A DNA stretch of 64,000 nt from Vicingaceae bacterium (lineage in GTDB: Bacteria; Bacteroidota; Bacteroidia; Flavobacteriales_E; Vicingaceae), in assembly GCA_018402765.1 (NCBI GenBank), contig JAGYIE010000002.1, positions 806,001 to 870,000 on the forward strand. Reading direction: 5' to 3'. A program made the translations under genes and the position numbers. This document shows positions 53,719 through 63,504 of the stretch, piece by piece (positions within the stretch are counted from its first letter, which is position 1; each line of letters opens with the position of its first letter). Below the pieces are notes generated by a model. The model had not been told where the DNA came from. It worked only from the letters and a program-made list of their open reading frames with translations, and ran no database searches.

Positions 53719-54999
53719 TTATATGTTCTTTAATCCCTCGTCTAATAATTGCCCAAAATGATATACATCTTCAAATGAGTTGTACATCGGTACTGGAGCC
53801 ATTCGAATTACATTGGGTTCCCTCCAATCGGCAATAACACCTTTTTCGGTTATAAAATCAAATAATTCTTTACCCGTACCATGTGTTAATATTGAAATTT
53901 GAGAACCTCTCTCACGTTTGTCTTTAGGAGTAATTATCTCAAAGTTTGCATTTTCATTTGCTGCCGAAACATCATTGATTATAAACTCTAAAAACCCTGT
54001 TAAAGCATCCCTTTTTTCAAACAATCGCTCAGGTCCTGCAGCTTCAAACAAATCAAGAGCAATTTTGTGCGCGGTCATGCATAAAACAGGCGCATTACTT
54101 AACTGCCATCCATCTGCACCTACAGCTGGTTCGAAGCCTTTAGCCATCTTAAATCTACCTTCCGATGGAGTTCCCCACCATCCTGCAAATCGTTTTAAGT
54201 CAGGTTTATATTCATGGTGTTGATGCACAAAAACACCTGAGATAGCGCCTGGGCCTGAATTTAGATATTTGTAAGTACACCATGCTGCAAAATCAACTCC
54301 CCAATCGTGTAATTCTAATGCAATGTTTCCTGCACCATGGGCTAAGTCAAAACCAACTATGGCTCCTGCTTTATGTCCTTTTTCAGTGATTGTTTTCATA
54401 TCGAAAACTTGTCCGGTATAGTAGTTTACTCCACCAATCATTACCAGTGCAATCTCTTCTCCGTGGATCCTCAAAGCATCATAGATGTCTTCATGGTTTA
54501 TTGTATGTTCTCCTTCCCTTGGAGGAATTTCTATAATGGCAACTTCAGGGTCGAAACCATGAAACTTAACCTGACTCTCTAATGCATACTGATCAGAAGG
54601 AAAAGCTTTGGCTTCACACAGTATTTTAAAGCGGTTGCCTTTAGGTTGATAAAATGAGGCCATTAATAAGTGTAGATTGGTCGTTAAACCATTCATCACC
54701 GTAACTTCACTTTCCTTAGCGCCAACTACTCTTGCAGCCCCTTTTTTGAATTGTTCATGATAGGAAACCCACGGATTTTTAGCATGAAAATGTCCTTCAA
54801 CACCATACTTTGCCCAGTCTTCAAGTTCTTGATTTATTGCTTCTTTTACTTTTTTAGGCATTAATCCTAAACTATTTCCTGTAAAATAAAAGCACCCATT
54901 CGGATTGAAGTTTGGGAAATGAAACTCATCTCTGAATGAACGCAAAGGATCCTTCGCGTCTTGTTCTTGTGCAAATGCAAGGGAATTTATATAACTCAT
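53719..54999 (-). CDS. kynU: Kynureninase
   Basis: PLP enzyme that cleaves 3-hydroxykynurenine (or kynurenine) to 3-hydroxyanthranilate (or anthranilate) and alanine. The PLP lysine is K244 in WCTYKYLNSGPGAI; GFDLAHGAGN carries the Asp that pairs with the cofactor ring. FYFTGNSLGLMPK and VMNGLTTNLHLL are further signatures. Length is 426 residues. It is first gene of the operon; a -7 element lies 17 nt upstream. Genes for tryptophan dioxygenase, formamidase and 3-hydroxyanthranilate dioxygenase are not in the window. Confidence 0.95.
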   Translation of the reverse strand: MSYINSLAFAQEQDAKDPLRSFRDEFHFPNFNPNGCFYFTGNSLGLMPKKVKEAINQELEDWAKYGVEGHFHAKNPWVSYHEQFKKGAARVVGAKESEVTVMNGLTTNLHLLMASFYQPKGNRFKILCEAKAFPSDQYALESQVKFHGFDPEVAIIEIPPREGEHTINHEDIYDALRIHGEEIALVMIGGVNYYTGQVFDMKTITEKGHKAGAIVGFDLAHGAGNIALELHDWGVDFAAWCTYKYLNSGPGAISGVFVHQHHEYKPDLKRFAGWWGTPSEGRFKMAKGFEPAVGADGWQLSNAPVLCMTAHKIALDLFEAAGPERLFEKRDALTGFLEFIINDVSAANENANFEIITPKDKRERGSQISILTHGTGKELFDFITEKGVIADWREPNVIRMAPVPMYNSFEDVYHFGQLLDEGLKNI

Positions 55000-55016
55000 G
55001 GAATTTTCTTTGGCTT

Positions 55017-55024
55017 CAAAGATA
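55017..55024 (-). promoter_or_regulatory. -7 promoter element for the kynU-kmo operon
   Basis: TATCTTTG on the minus strand, a full TAnnTTTG match, 17 nt before the kynU ATG at 54999. Confidence 0.55.
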
Positions 55025-55084
55025 CAAAGCCCCTATATATTTATTTGAATTTACCGGCGAAATGATACCTTGATTTTATTTTAT

Positions 55085-55945
55085 CTAAATTAGTTTAAGT
55101 AACGTAATCCATATTCTTTTCAAAAAAAAAAGTAAAAATGGAAAGAAAAGTATTGATTCTACTACAAAAGAGTAATAGATCTCGCTAGAATTTTTCTTAA
55201 TCCCTAAACAGATTGGTATCGCTAAAAAGCAACCCCAAACATATACGATAGAAAGGTTCGGTAACGACCAAAATACAACACCAAGATAAATTGCTACCCC
55301 AAGTAAAACAAGCCCTATTACAATAATGAATTTGCTTCTGTTAATGCCAATTTTTTGAGCAATTGTTTTGATGCCCAACGAACGGTCTAGTTGACTGTCT
55401 CGAATGTCAAAAGGAATTGTTTGTAGTACTACATAAGTTGAAATAATTAGTAGTAAAGGAATTAAGTTCTTCGTTTTGTCAGGGAATAAAAGGTATGGAA
55501 GTCCTAAGGTAATTAGTCCCCATATTAATCCAATAACAAATAACTTAATGTATGGTACTTCTCTTAATGCAGGGATTCTTTTGTAGCTAATTACATACCA
55601 TATTGAAACGATGCTCGAGGGTAAAATAATAAAGAGTAATTGCAGGCTTAACTGACTTCCAATTAGTACAAGTGCAATTGCAGAAATAATATTTGTAATG
55701 CGTAATGAGCTAGCATTTTCCTTGATCCAAAATAATCGAAAAGACGTAGCTGAGGCAGCTGTTTTTTTTGTGCGAATTAAACGCTGAAAATTATAAGCTA
55801 ACAGGGTAGTAAAAAAAACAAATAGGCAAAGCCAATAAACAGAGGCTTCTAATCCTATTATCTGCGCATTCACATATGTCATGCTTGCCGCTGCTAGAGC
55901 AACATATATGTTGCCATAAAATAGGTAAAATAGAATGGCGCGCAT
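55085..55945 (-). CDS. UbiA-like membrane prenyltransferase homologue
   Basis: 286 residues with seven to nine predicted transmembrane helices. A second aspartate motif of the UbiA type is visible in PFDIRDSQLDRSLGIKTIAQ. The first motif (NxxxDxxxD) is not intact: the matching place reads AYNFQRLIRTKK, keeping the Asn but losing both Asp. Activity as a prenyltransferase is therefore doubtful, and the protein may be an altered or non-catalytic member. The frame begins with GTG at 55957, but the ATG at 55945 seems the better start. A near -7 element (TAACTTTA on the minus strand, 55975-55982) lies upstream. Confidence 0.75.
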   Translation of the reverse strand: MRAILFYLFYGNIYVALAAASMTYVNAQIIGLEASVYWLCLFVFFTTLLAYNFQRLIRTKKTAASATSFRLFWIKENASSLRITNIISAIALVLIGSQLSLQLLFIILPSSIVSIWYVISYKRIPALREVPYIKLFVIGLIWGLITLGLPYLLFPDKTKNLIPLLLIISTYVVLQTIPFDIRDSQLDRSLGIKTIAQKIGINRSKFIIVIGLVLLGVAIYLGVVFWSLPNLSIVYVWGCFLAIPICLGIKKNSSEIYYSFVVESILFFPFLLFFLKRIWITLLKLI

Positions 55946-56178
55946 TAAATTAATCACAATGATCGAAAATGGAGTAAAGTTACGTTTTTGAAAAAAGAAA
56001 AATTAGGAAAGAAAAACTTCTATTGAAAGAATTTGTTTATGCATAGTAAATCAACTTTTATCTGATTTATAAGATGTGCACAAAGCAGGCAAATGCTTTG
56101 TTAAATGCTTGTAATACAGATCTATTTTTTGCTTCAAAATACCTATGTAAATTGGGTAGTAAACAATTTTACTATGAG

Positions 56179-56186
56179 TATATTTG
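56179..56186 (+). promoter_or_regulatory. -7 promoter element for gcvP
   Basis: TATATTTG, a full TAnnTTTG match, 32 nt before the gcvP ATG. No glycine riboswitch is apparent in the short leader. Confidence 0.5.
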
Positions 56187-56218
56187 CGGTCAATTTTTAA
56201 CTTAACACCACAGACTAG

Positions 56219-59101
56219 ATGACAACCGCTGAGTTTAAATCAAGACATATTGGTCCAAGAGCTGAAGAAATTCAACAAATGTTGGACACTATCGGAGTAA
56301 ATTCTATCGAAGAATTAATTAAAAAAACAGTTCCTGCTAATATTCGATTAAAAGGGGAAATGAATGTTCCGAAGGCCATGAGCGAGTTTCAATTTATTAA
56401 GCACCTAAAAAAGTTGGGTGGTAAGAATAAATTGTACAAGTCTTACATTGGATTAGGTTATCACGGTACGAAGTTACCAGGTGTTATTCAACGAAATATT
56501 TTAGAGAATCCAGGTTGGTATACGGCATACACGCCTTATCAAGCTGAAATTGCTCAAGGTCGATTGGAGGCATTGTTGAATTTTCAAACCATGGTTACAG
56601 ATTTAACAGGAATGGAAATAGCCAATGCGTCCTTGTTAGATGAATCTACTTCTGCTGCGGAAGCTATGATTATGTTCTTTGCGAACAGAAGTCGAGATGC
56701 AAAGAAAAATGAAGCAAATCAGTTTTTTGTATCAGAATTGGTATTGCCACAAACAATCGCTTTACTTCAAACAAGAGCTGAGCCTCTTGGTATTGAATTG
56801 GTTGTTGGGAATCATGAAACAGTTGAACTAAGCAATAAGATGTTTGGTGCACTTGTTCAGTACCCTGCAAAAAGTGGTGAAGTGTATAATTACAAAGACT
56901 TTGCAGGTAAAGTTAAGGCCAACGATTCGTTCTTAGTTGTTGCTGCTGATATTATGAGTTTAGCATTGCTAGATGCACCTGGGGAATGGGGAGCAGACGC
57001 AGTAGTCGGAACTACTCAACGATTTGGAGTTCCTATGGGTTATGGTGGTCCTCATGCAGCTTTCTTTGCGACTAAAGAAGCCTACAAGAGAAGTATTCCT
57101 GGTAGAATAATTGGCGTTTCTGTTGATGCGAAGGGAAATAGAGCGCTAAGAATGGCATTGCAGACTAGAGAGCAGCACATTAAGCGTGATAAAGCAACTT
57201 CAAACATCTGTACTGCGCAAGTTTTATTAGCTGTAATGGCAGGAATGTATGCTTGCTACCACGGTGCAAACGGCATTAAAAAGATTGCTACTGGAATTCA
57301 TCAATACACCAAGGCTTTAGCTGAAAAATTAAACGAACTAGGTTTTACAGTTAAAAACACCAGTTATTTTGATACCATTACGATTCATACTGCATCTAAA
57401 ACTGCAGATGAGGTTATGAAAGCAGGCTGGGCAGCAGAAATGAACTTTAGAAAAGTTGATGAGCAGCATATCTCAGTTACTTTAGATGAAACGGTAGAGT
57501 TGGATGATTTAAATGAATTGGTAATTGTTTTTGCTCAATTAGCAGGTAAAAGCATTTCGATTACAAAAGAAGATATCAATGGTACAGCAGTTCCTGAAGC
57601 AATGCAGAGAACGACTGATTATTTAACTCACGAAGTATTTAATCAGTATCATTCGGAGACGGATATGATGCGTTACATCAAAAGTTTAGAGAATAAAGAT
57701 TTGTCATTGACACATTCGATGATTGCTTTAGGCTCTTGTACAATGAAGTTAAATGCAGCATCTGAGTTGTTCGCATTAAGCTGGCCTGAATTTAACAATA
57801 TTCACCCGTTTGTGCCAGTAGACCAGGCTAAAGGATATTCAGAGATGTTGCACAATTTGGAGCGATATTTATCTGAAATTACAGGTTTTGCAAAAACATC
57901 ATTGCAACCGAATTCGGGAGCTCAAGGTGAATATGCAGGTCTTATGGTGATTAGAGCATACCACCATGATCGTGGAGATTTTCAACGAAATATTGCATTA
58001 ATTCCTTCATCTGCACATGGTACCAACCCTGCTTCAGCGGTAATGGCAGGTATGACGGTAGTAGTTGTGAAATGTGATGAAAGAGGAAACATAGATGTTG
58101 AAGATTTAAAAACAAAAGCAGAAAAGCACTCAGCTGAACTTTCTTGTTTAATGATTACTTACCCATCTACTCACGGTGTATTTGAAAGTTCTGTAAAGGA
58201 CATCACTGCAATAATTCATCAGCATGGTGGACAAGTATATATGGATGGAGCAAACATGAACGCACAAGTAGGATTAACGAATCCAGCAGAAATTGGAGCA
58301 GATGTTTGTCACCTTAACCTTCACAAAACCTTCGCGATTCCTCATGGTGGTGGTGGTCCTGGAATGGGCCCTATCGGAGTGGTGGCTCATTTAGCACCTT
58401 TCTTACCATCTAATCCGGTTATATCCACAGGTGGAGAAAAAGCAATTACGCCTATATCAGGAGCACCTTATGGTAGTGCACTTATTTTAACCATTTCATA
58501 TGCTTACATCAGAATGTTAGGCGCAGTAGGATTGAGAGAGAGTACTGAATTTGCTATTCTGAATGCCAATTACATGCGTGTGATACTAGAAGATAAATTT
58601 AGTGTACTGTATAAAGGCGAAAATGGATTTGTTGCGCATGAAATGATTCTAGACTGTAGAGGCTTTAAGGCAACAAGTGGTGTAGAGGTTGTTGATATTG
58701 CAAAGCGACTAATGGACTATGGTTACCATGCGCCTACAGTTTCTTTCCCTGTTGGAGGAACTTTAATGATTGAGCCGACTGAGAGTGAAAGTAAAGCAGA
58801 GCTCGATAGATTTATGAGTGCAATGCTTTCTATTTACAATGAGATAGAAGCGATTAAAAATGGCTTAGTCGATAGGGATAATAATGTTTTGAGGAATGCT
58901 CCTCATACCATGAATGAGATTGTCCAAGAAGAATGGGCATACCCGTATACCAGAACTAAGGCTGTTTTTCCGTTGAGTTACGTACAGCAAAATAAATTTT
59001 GGCCAACTGTAAAGCGTGTTGATGATGCTTATGGTGATCGTAATCTTATTTGCAGTTGTACACCAATTTCTGCTTATGAGAAAGAGCTAGTGATAAGCTA
59101 A
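56219..59101 (+). CDS. gcvP: Glycine dehydrogenase (aminomethyl-transferring), P protein
   Basis: P protein of the glycine cleavage system, which decarboxylates glycine and loads the aminomethyl group on lipoylated H protein. At 960 residues it is the single-chain form. The N-terminus FKSRHIGPRAEEIQQML, the first half GLGYHGTKLPGVIQRNILEN, and the PLP site HLNLHKTFAIPHGGGGPGMG with K703 are diagnostic. Also ISSAHGT-like PSSAHGTNPASAVMAGM. gcvT and gcvH are not in the window. A weak terminator follows. Confidence 0.97.
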   Translation: MTTAEFKSRHIGPRAEEIQQMLDTIGVNSIEELIKKTVPANIRLKGEMNVPKAMSEFQFIKHLKKLGGKNKLYKSYIGLGYHGTKLPGVIQRNILENPGWYTAYTPYQAEIAQGRLEALLNFQTMVTDLTGMEIANASLLDESTSAAEAMIMFFANRSRDAKKNEANQFFVSELVLPQTIALLQTRAEPLGIELVVGNHETVELSNKMFGALVQYPAKSGEVYNYKDFAGKVKANDSFLVVAADIMSLALLDAPGEWGADAVVGTTQRFGVPMGYGGPHAAFFATKEAYKRSIPGRIIGVSVDAKGNRALRMALQTREQHIKRDKATSNICTAQVLLAVMAGMYACYHGANGIKKIATGIHQYTKALAEKLNELGFTVKNTSYFDTITIHTASKTADEVMKAGWAAEMNFRKVDEQHISVTLDETVELDDLNELVIVFAQLAGKSISITKEDINGTAVPEAMQRTTDYLTHEVFNQYHSETDMMRYIKSLENKDLSLTHSMIALGSCTMKLNAASELFALSWPEFNNIHPFVPVDQAKGYSEMLHNLERYLSEITGFAKTSLQPNSGAQGEYAGLMVIRAYHHDRGDFQRNIALIPSSAHGTNPASAVMAGMTVVVVKCDERGNIDVEDLKTKAEKHSAELSCLMITYPSTHGVFESSVKDITAIIHQHGGQVYMDGANMNAQVGLTNPAEIGADVCHLNLHKTFAIPHGGGGPGMGPIGVVAHLAPFLPSNPVISTGGEKAITPISGAPYGSALILTISYAYIRMLGAVGLRESTEFAILNANYMRVILEDKFSVLYKGENGFVAHEMILDCRGFKATSGVEVVDIAKRLMDYGYHAPTVSFPVGGTLMIEPTESESKAELDRFMSAMLSIYNEIEAIKNGLVDRDNNVLRNAPHTMNEIVQEEWAYPYTRTKAVFPLSYVQQNKFWPTVKRVDDAYGDRNLICSCTPISAYEKELVIS

Positions 59102-59118
59102 CATAGCTCGTTTAAAAA

Positions 59119-59143
59119 TTTAACCTATTGTTAAAGTTTTTTT
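59119..59143 (+). terminator. Probable weak terminator after gcvP
   Basis: TTTAAC pairs with GTTAAA around a CTATT loop, followed by G and seven T. The stem is only 6 bp and AT-rich. Confidence 0.45.
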
Positions 59144-59219
59144 CAAAAAATATACACTTTGTAAAAAAAACCTTAACTTTAGAGTTGATATTAAAATTGT
59201 TTAACTTAAAACACACAAA

Positions 59220-61118
59220 ATGAAAAAGAATTACTTTTTAATAGCTGGTTTGATGTTGGCTTCAGTAGCTTCTTTTGCTCAGCAGAGCAGAATAGAAGCA
59301 AATGAGGTTCCGATGAAACCAGCTCCTGTTTCAGCAGAAGAATTAAAGTATAATGAAATTTCTAATGTTTCAAAGGCAGAAGGAGATACATTATTTTACG
59401 AAGACTTTGGTGGCGGATTTTCAACCAATGGTTGGACTTCAGTTGACCCATCTCAAAATGGATTTGATTGGATTTACACTACTGCAGCTCCCGGAGGACA
59501 GTATTCGTCGACCATTCCAGTAATAGCTTCTGCTACTGCAGCGAATGGTTTCCTTTCTATGCCTTCAGATTTTTATAACACACCAACTCCTGCAGGTGGT
59601 TTTGCAGGAATGTCAGCTGTAGTTACTTCAGGTCCTATTGCTATTAATCCCGTTGGAAACGTTATTATCAAGTGGAAACAAGCGCAAAGATATTGTTGTG
59701 CATCTACAGAACAGTTAGAACTTCAAGTTTCTACTGATAACGTAACTTTCGTTGCTTTTGATGCGAAGTTTGGTCGTCAAGCGAATACTAACGTTACTGA
59801 AGACGCCGAGATTAACATCTCATCAGTTGCTGCTAACGAGGATACTATTTATCTTAGATTCTTCCAATCATCTTCTCACTATTTTTGGATGATTGATGAT
59901 ATCGCAATCGTAGAAGGTCCTGGTAATCAATTGGTAGTTAATAAAGGTTTTTCTACTTTTGGTTCTGATTTGTTCGAAGGATATTATTCTATAACTCCTT
60001 TAGCTTTGACTCAGGCATTGAGTTTTCAAGCTGCTGTTCAAAATGATGGTGGTTTCAATGCGCCTAATACTGGTATTACACTTTCTATTGATGAGGCCAC
60101 ATTAGGTAATGTTTACTTAGATTCTTCTGCTAAAATAGCGTCTTTACCTACTCCACTTGGTATAGATACTTTTGAAGTAGTAACTCCTTTTGCGAACACT
60201 TCAGGTAATGGAGATTATACTGCTACCATTACTGCTACCTCTGATTCAGGTAGTGCAGATCCAGGCAGAGCAACATATGCTTTCCCATGGTCTATTTCTG
60301 ATACCGTATTGGCAAAAGATTTTGACAACAATGGCGGTAATATTGGACCGGGTTCATATGTTGGTGGTGATAATGACGGATCTAAAATGGCAACTAAGTT
60401 TACGTTGAAGTCAGCACAGACTGTAACTTCAGTTTCTTATTTCATCTCTACATCTACAGCTAACGTAGGCGCTGAAATGAAAGCACAAGTATGGGGATTC
60501 GATACTTCACAAGCTACGTTAAATGATGCAATTAATGTTGCTGGAATTAAGGCGCAAAACCCAATTCCTTACATTGTTCAATCTACAGATGTAGGTACTT
60601 GGTTAACTATTCCTATGTTGCCTCCTGCTGTTTTACCTGCAGGTCAGTATGTAGTAGTTGCTGAGCAATCAGCAGGTAATGCAAATGGATTTGAGTTAGG
60701 TTTTGGTAGAGCAAGAGATGCTGAAGAATTCCAACCTTTTGGTCTCCAATTTGTTTCTATGGTGTACGCTAATGATGCATCTCCTTCATGGGGTAACATT
60801 TTTGCTCAACCAATGATGAGAATGAACTTTGGTTTGTTAGCACCTGTAGGTGTTGATGAGTCTGCAAAAGCTATTGAAGGCTTTACAGTGTCTCCAAACC
60901 CAAACAATGGTCAGTTTAATGTAACAGTTAATGCTGCTAAAGCTAACTTTAACTTAAGCGTTCGTAACATGGTAGGTCAAGTTGTTTACAACGAAGCTAT
61001 CGCAGTTAACAACATATTGACTAAAAACATCGATTTATCGAACTTAAATAAAGGTATTTACTTTGTTTCTATCGAAAACGGTGTGAACAGAAAAGTTCAA
61101 AAAGTGATTATCAAGTAA
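59220..61118 (+). CDS. T9SS-secreted protein with choice-of-anchor-type N-terminal domain, paralogue 1
   Basis: 632-residue exported protein, signal peptide ending SVASFAQ (about residue 21). Residues 55-235 form a jelly-roll-like domain beginning GDTLFYEDFGGGFSTNGW and ending WMIDDIAIVEGPGNQL, with a CC pair in QRYCCASTEQLELQ. A middle region of Ig-like strands and a second repeated block follow (GPGSYVGGDNDGSKM, KAQVWGFDTSQATL). Residues about 555-632 (VSPNPNNGQFNVTVN to KVQKVIIK) are a type-A sorting domain. Near -7 element TAACTTTA at 59174-59181. First of three tandem paralogues. Confidence 0.87.
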   Translation: MKKNYFLIAGLMLASVASFAQQSRIEANEVPMKPAPVSAEELKYNEISNVSKAEGDTLFYEDFGGGFSTNGWTSVDPSQNGFDWIYTTAAPGGQYSSTIPVIASATAANGFLSMPSDFYNTPTPAGGFAGMSAVVTSGPIAINPVGNVIIKWKQAQRYCCASTEQLELQVSTDNVTFVAFDAKFGRQANTNVTEDAEINISSVAANEDTIYLRFFQSSSHYFWMIDDIAIVEGPGNQLVVNKGFSTFGSDLFEGYYSITPLALTQALSFQAAVQNDGGFNAPNTGITLSIDEATLGNVYLDSSAKIASLPTPLGIDTFEVVTPFANTSGNGDYTATITATSDSGSADPGRATYAFPWSISDTVLAKDFDNNGGNIGPGSYVGGDNDGSKMATKFTLKSAQTVTSVSYFISTSTANVGAEMKAQVWGFDTSQATLNDAINVAGIKAQNPIPYIVQSTDVGTWLTIPMLPPAVLPAGQYVVVAEQSAGNANGFELGFGRARDAEEFQPFGLQFVSMVYANDASPSWGNIFAQPMMRMNFGLLAPVGVDESAKAIEGFTVSPNPNNGQFNVTVNAAKANFNLSVRNMVGQVVYNEAIAVNNILTKNIDLSNLNKGIYFVSIENGVNRKVQKVIIK

Positions 61119-61442
61119 TTTGATATTGCATTAAATTATAATCGATTTATTCGATTGAAGAGGCCCTAAGTGAAAACTTAGGGCTTTTTTTGTGAGTAGG
61201 TCTGTTATTTTTTATTTGGCTGAATTCTGGAAATTTTCACTAAAATGAGGTTAAATAGTTTTTGTGTTTATCAAGTAATGTAAGCTCTTAGAGCTTTAAG
61301 TATAATAGTTCTAGGAATTTTATCGGCCATTTGAAATTACATGAAAGCAGCAAATAGTTTGTATTAAGTGTCTTGTAAAATGTAAGGTATTGTTTTGTCA
61401 AGAAATTGCGCTATATTTAACTAATTACTTAATCTAAATCTT
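61119..61442. other. Intergenic region between secreted paralogues 1 and 2
   Basis: 324 bp. It holds the terminator at 61163-61191 and a near -7 element TATATTTA at 61412-61419 with a TTTG about 14 nt upstream. An eight-codon frame MKAANSLY occurs at about 61341; its first 11 bases match the start of the leader frame at 28842, probably by chance. Nothing else recognised. Confidence 0.5.
61163..61191 (+). terminator. Strong intrinsic terminator after paralogue 1
   Basis: A perfect 9-bp stem GCCCTAAGT/ACTTAGGGC (61163-61171 with 61176-61184) with a GAAA tetraloop, then seven T. Confidence 0.92.
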
Positions 61443-63329
61443 ATGAAGAAGAATTACACCTTTTTATTTCTTTTTGCTATTGCTTCAATAGCAAATGCTC
61501 AACAAAGTATCTTAAGTGGGCTACCTTTAGAAATGTTAGAACAGCCAACGTCATTTGAAGAAATTAAAAATTCAGTAGTTTCAACTACCTCTAAAGCCTC
61601 TGGTGACACCCTTTGGTATGAAGACTTTTCAGGTGGATTTGGAACCAACGGTTGGGTGCCTTTTGACGCCGGTTCAAATGGATTTGACTGGATCTATACT
61701 ACTCAACCTCCTGGTGGGCAATACGCAACAAATGTACCTGCTATCCAATCGACCACTGGGACAAATGGTTTCGCATCCTTACCGTCTAGTTTTTACAATA
61801 CGCCAACGCCTGTGGCAGGATGGGTAAATATGGCAGCCTTGTTATCTTCAGGCCCAATTACAATTCCACCAACTGGAAATGTTCTTATTCGATGGCAGCA
61901 ATCACAGCGATTTTGTTGCTCAAGTAACACTGCCCGACTAGAGCTTTCTGTTAGCACAGATAGCATCAATTGGGTTGCATTTGATGCCCGATTTGGTAGA
62001 GGTGCTAATACTGCAGTATTTGAAAATGCAGAAATCAATATTTCTTCTGTAGCAGCAAATCAAGATACTATTTATCTGAGGTGGTATCAAGGAGAAACTA
62101 GAAATTATTACTGGATGATTGATGATATCGCCATTGTGGAAGGGCCAGGAAATCAGTTAGAGATTACAGAGGTGTTTACGAGTTTTGGTAATGATCAATA
62201 TGAGGGATATTATGCCCAAGTGCCCGTAGGTCAAACCCAACCGTTAACCTTTGGTGCAACCATTCGAAATACAGGTGGTTTTAATGCTACTAACGTAGAT
62301 TTAGAGGTTGCAGTGTCTAAAACTGTTGTAGGCGAGGTGTTTAACGACTCTTCAGCTAGTGTTGGTTTGCTTGCTCCTTTACAAGATGATACCTTTGATG
62401 TAGTTACTCCTTATGGAAATAATGATGGACCTGGAGCATATACCGCAACTTTATTTGCACGAGCTGATTCTGCAAGTGGAATCCCTTTAAAAGCAACTTA
62501 TAGTATCCCATGGATTATATCTGATAGCGTTTTTGCTAAAGATTTTGGTAATGCTGGTGGATCTATCGGACCGGGTTCTTATGTAGGTGGTGATAATGAT
62601 GGATCACGAATTGGAACAAAATACACCTTGACTCAGTCTTGGCAAGTTAACTCCCTTTCTTATTATATTACCAATACTGCTGATAATGTAGGCGTAGAAA
62701 TTAAAGCTAAAATTTGGGGATTTGATACATCTCAGTCTACTGTAGATCAAATGATATCTGTGCCGGGGATTAAAGCACAAAATCCGATTCCTTACATAAT
62801 CCAGCAATCTGATTTGGGAACTTGGATAACCCTATCTATGCTTCCATATGTAACATTACCTGCTGGTCAATATGTGGCAGCAATAGAGCAGTCTGCAGGA
62901 AATGCAAATAATCAAGAATTAAGAATTGGTAGAGCAACCGATATTGAAGAATTGCAGCCGTATGGAAACAACTTTTCTTCTTTTGTTTATGCAAATGATG
63001 CCACTCCTAATTGGGGAAATATTTTTGCTCAGCCGATGATTCGAATGAACATAGATATTCCAACAAGTATAAAAGAAAATACCAAAGCTTTTGAATCGAA
63101 TATTGTGCCAAATCCTTCAAGCGGTCAATTCTCTATCCGTATGAATGAGCAAGTGAATGTAAATTCTATTCAAGTTTTCAGTATAGAAGGGAAGCAAGTA
63201 CATTTTATGCCCATTGGACAAACGACTCAACTGATAGAAATGGATTTAAACGAATTGGACAAAGGAGTTTATTTCCTTCAAATTAATTCAGAACAAAATC
63301 GAGTGGTTGAAAAAATTGTGATTCAATAG
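61443..63329 (+). CDS. T9SS-secreted protein with choice-of-anchor-type N-terminal domain, paralogue 2
   Basis: 628 residues, collinear with paralogue 1. Signal peptide MKKNYTFLFLFAIASIANAQ. It shares GDTLWYEDFSGGFGTNGW, GFDWIYTTQPPGGQY, QRFCCSSNTARLEL, YYWMIDDIAIVEGPGNQL, GPGSYVGGDNDGSR and WGFDTSQST. The C-terminal sorting domain begins at IVPNPSSGQFSI and ends VEKIVIQ. The two proteins have diverged throughout, unlike the propeller array, so this duplication is older. It has its own promoter-like and terminator sequences, so each copy is a separate unit. Confidence 0.87.
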   Translation: MKKNYTFLFLFAIASIANAQQSILSGLPLEMLEQPTSFEEIKNSVVSTTSKASGDTLWYEDFSGGFGTNGWVPFDAGSNGFDWIYTTQPPGGQYATNVPAIQSTTGTNGFASLPSSFYNTPTPVAGWVNMAALLSSGPITIPPTGNVLIRWQQSQRFCCSSNTARLELSVSTDSINWVAFDARFGRGANTAVFENAEINISSVAANQDTIYLRWYQGETRNYYWMIDDIAIVEGPGNQLEITEVFTSFGNDQYEGYYAQVPVGQTQPLTFGATIRNTGGFNATNVDLEVAVSKTVVGEVFNDSSASVGLLAPLQDDTFDVVTPYGNNDGPGAYTATLFARADSASGIPLKATYSIPWIISDSVFAKDFGNAGGSIGPGSYVGGDNDGSRIGTKYTLTQSWQVNSLSYYITNTADNVGVEIKAKIWGFDTSQSTVDQMISVPGIKAQNPIPYIIQQSDLGTWITLSMLPYVTLPAGQYVAAIEQSAGNANNQELRIGRATDIEELQPYGNNFSSFVYANDATPNWGNIFAQPMIRMNIDIPTSIKENTKAFESNIVPNPSSGQFSIRMNEQVNVNSIQVFSIEGKQVHFMPIGQTTQLIEMDLNELDKGVYFLQINSEQNRVVEKIVIQ

Positions 63330-63343
63330 ACTAGATTATTGAC

Positions 63344-63378
63344 ATAGGGGACTTTATTTAAGGTCCCCTATTTATTTT
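63344..63378 (+). terminator. Intrinsic terminator after paralogue 2
   Basis: A 9-bp stem ATAGGGGAC/GTCCCCTAT (63344-63352 with 63363-63371), 10-nt loop, followed by TTATTTT. Confidence 0.82.
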
Positions 63379-63504
63379 AAGCAACTATTTTGTTAAAAAA
63401 GGTGTCTTATGAAATATATTGTGCCAGTTAAAATGGAAATTATCGTCGGAATATTCTAAACTTTATTTAAGAAAGTTTGTATAAAAATATTAAATACGTT
63501 CATT

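Noticed and set aside
55958-56218. Glycine riboswitch upstream of gcvP
   Set aside because: Only 32 nt separate the -7 element from the ATG, too short for the aptamer, and no glycine aptamer pattern was seen. An 8-bp inverted repeat ACAAAGCA/TGCTTTGT at 56080-56101 lies upstream of the promoter and may be an operator, but nothing supports that further.
61341-61370. Short frame MKAANSLY resembling the leader frame at 28842
   Set aside because: The match is 11 bases only and neither structure nor position is shared.
63409-63459. Short frame MKYIVPVKMEIIVGIF upstream of paralogue 3
   Set aside because: Only 16 codons, no promoter or structure linked to it; probably chance.
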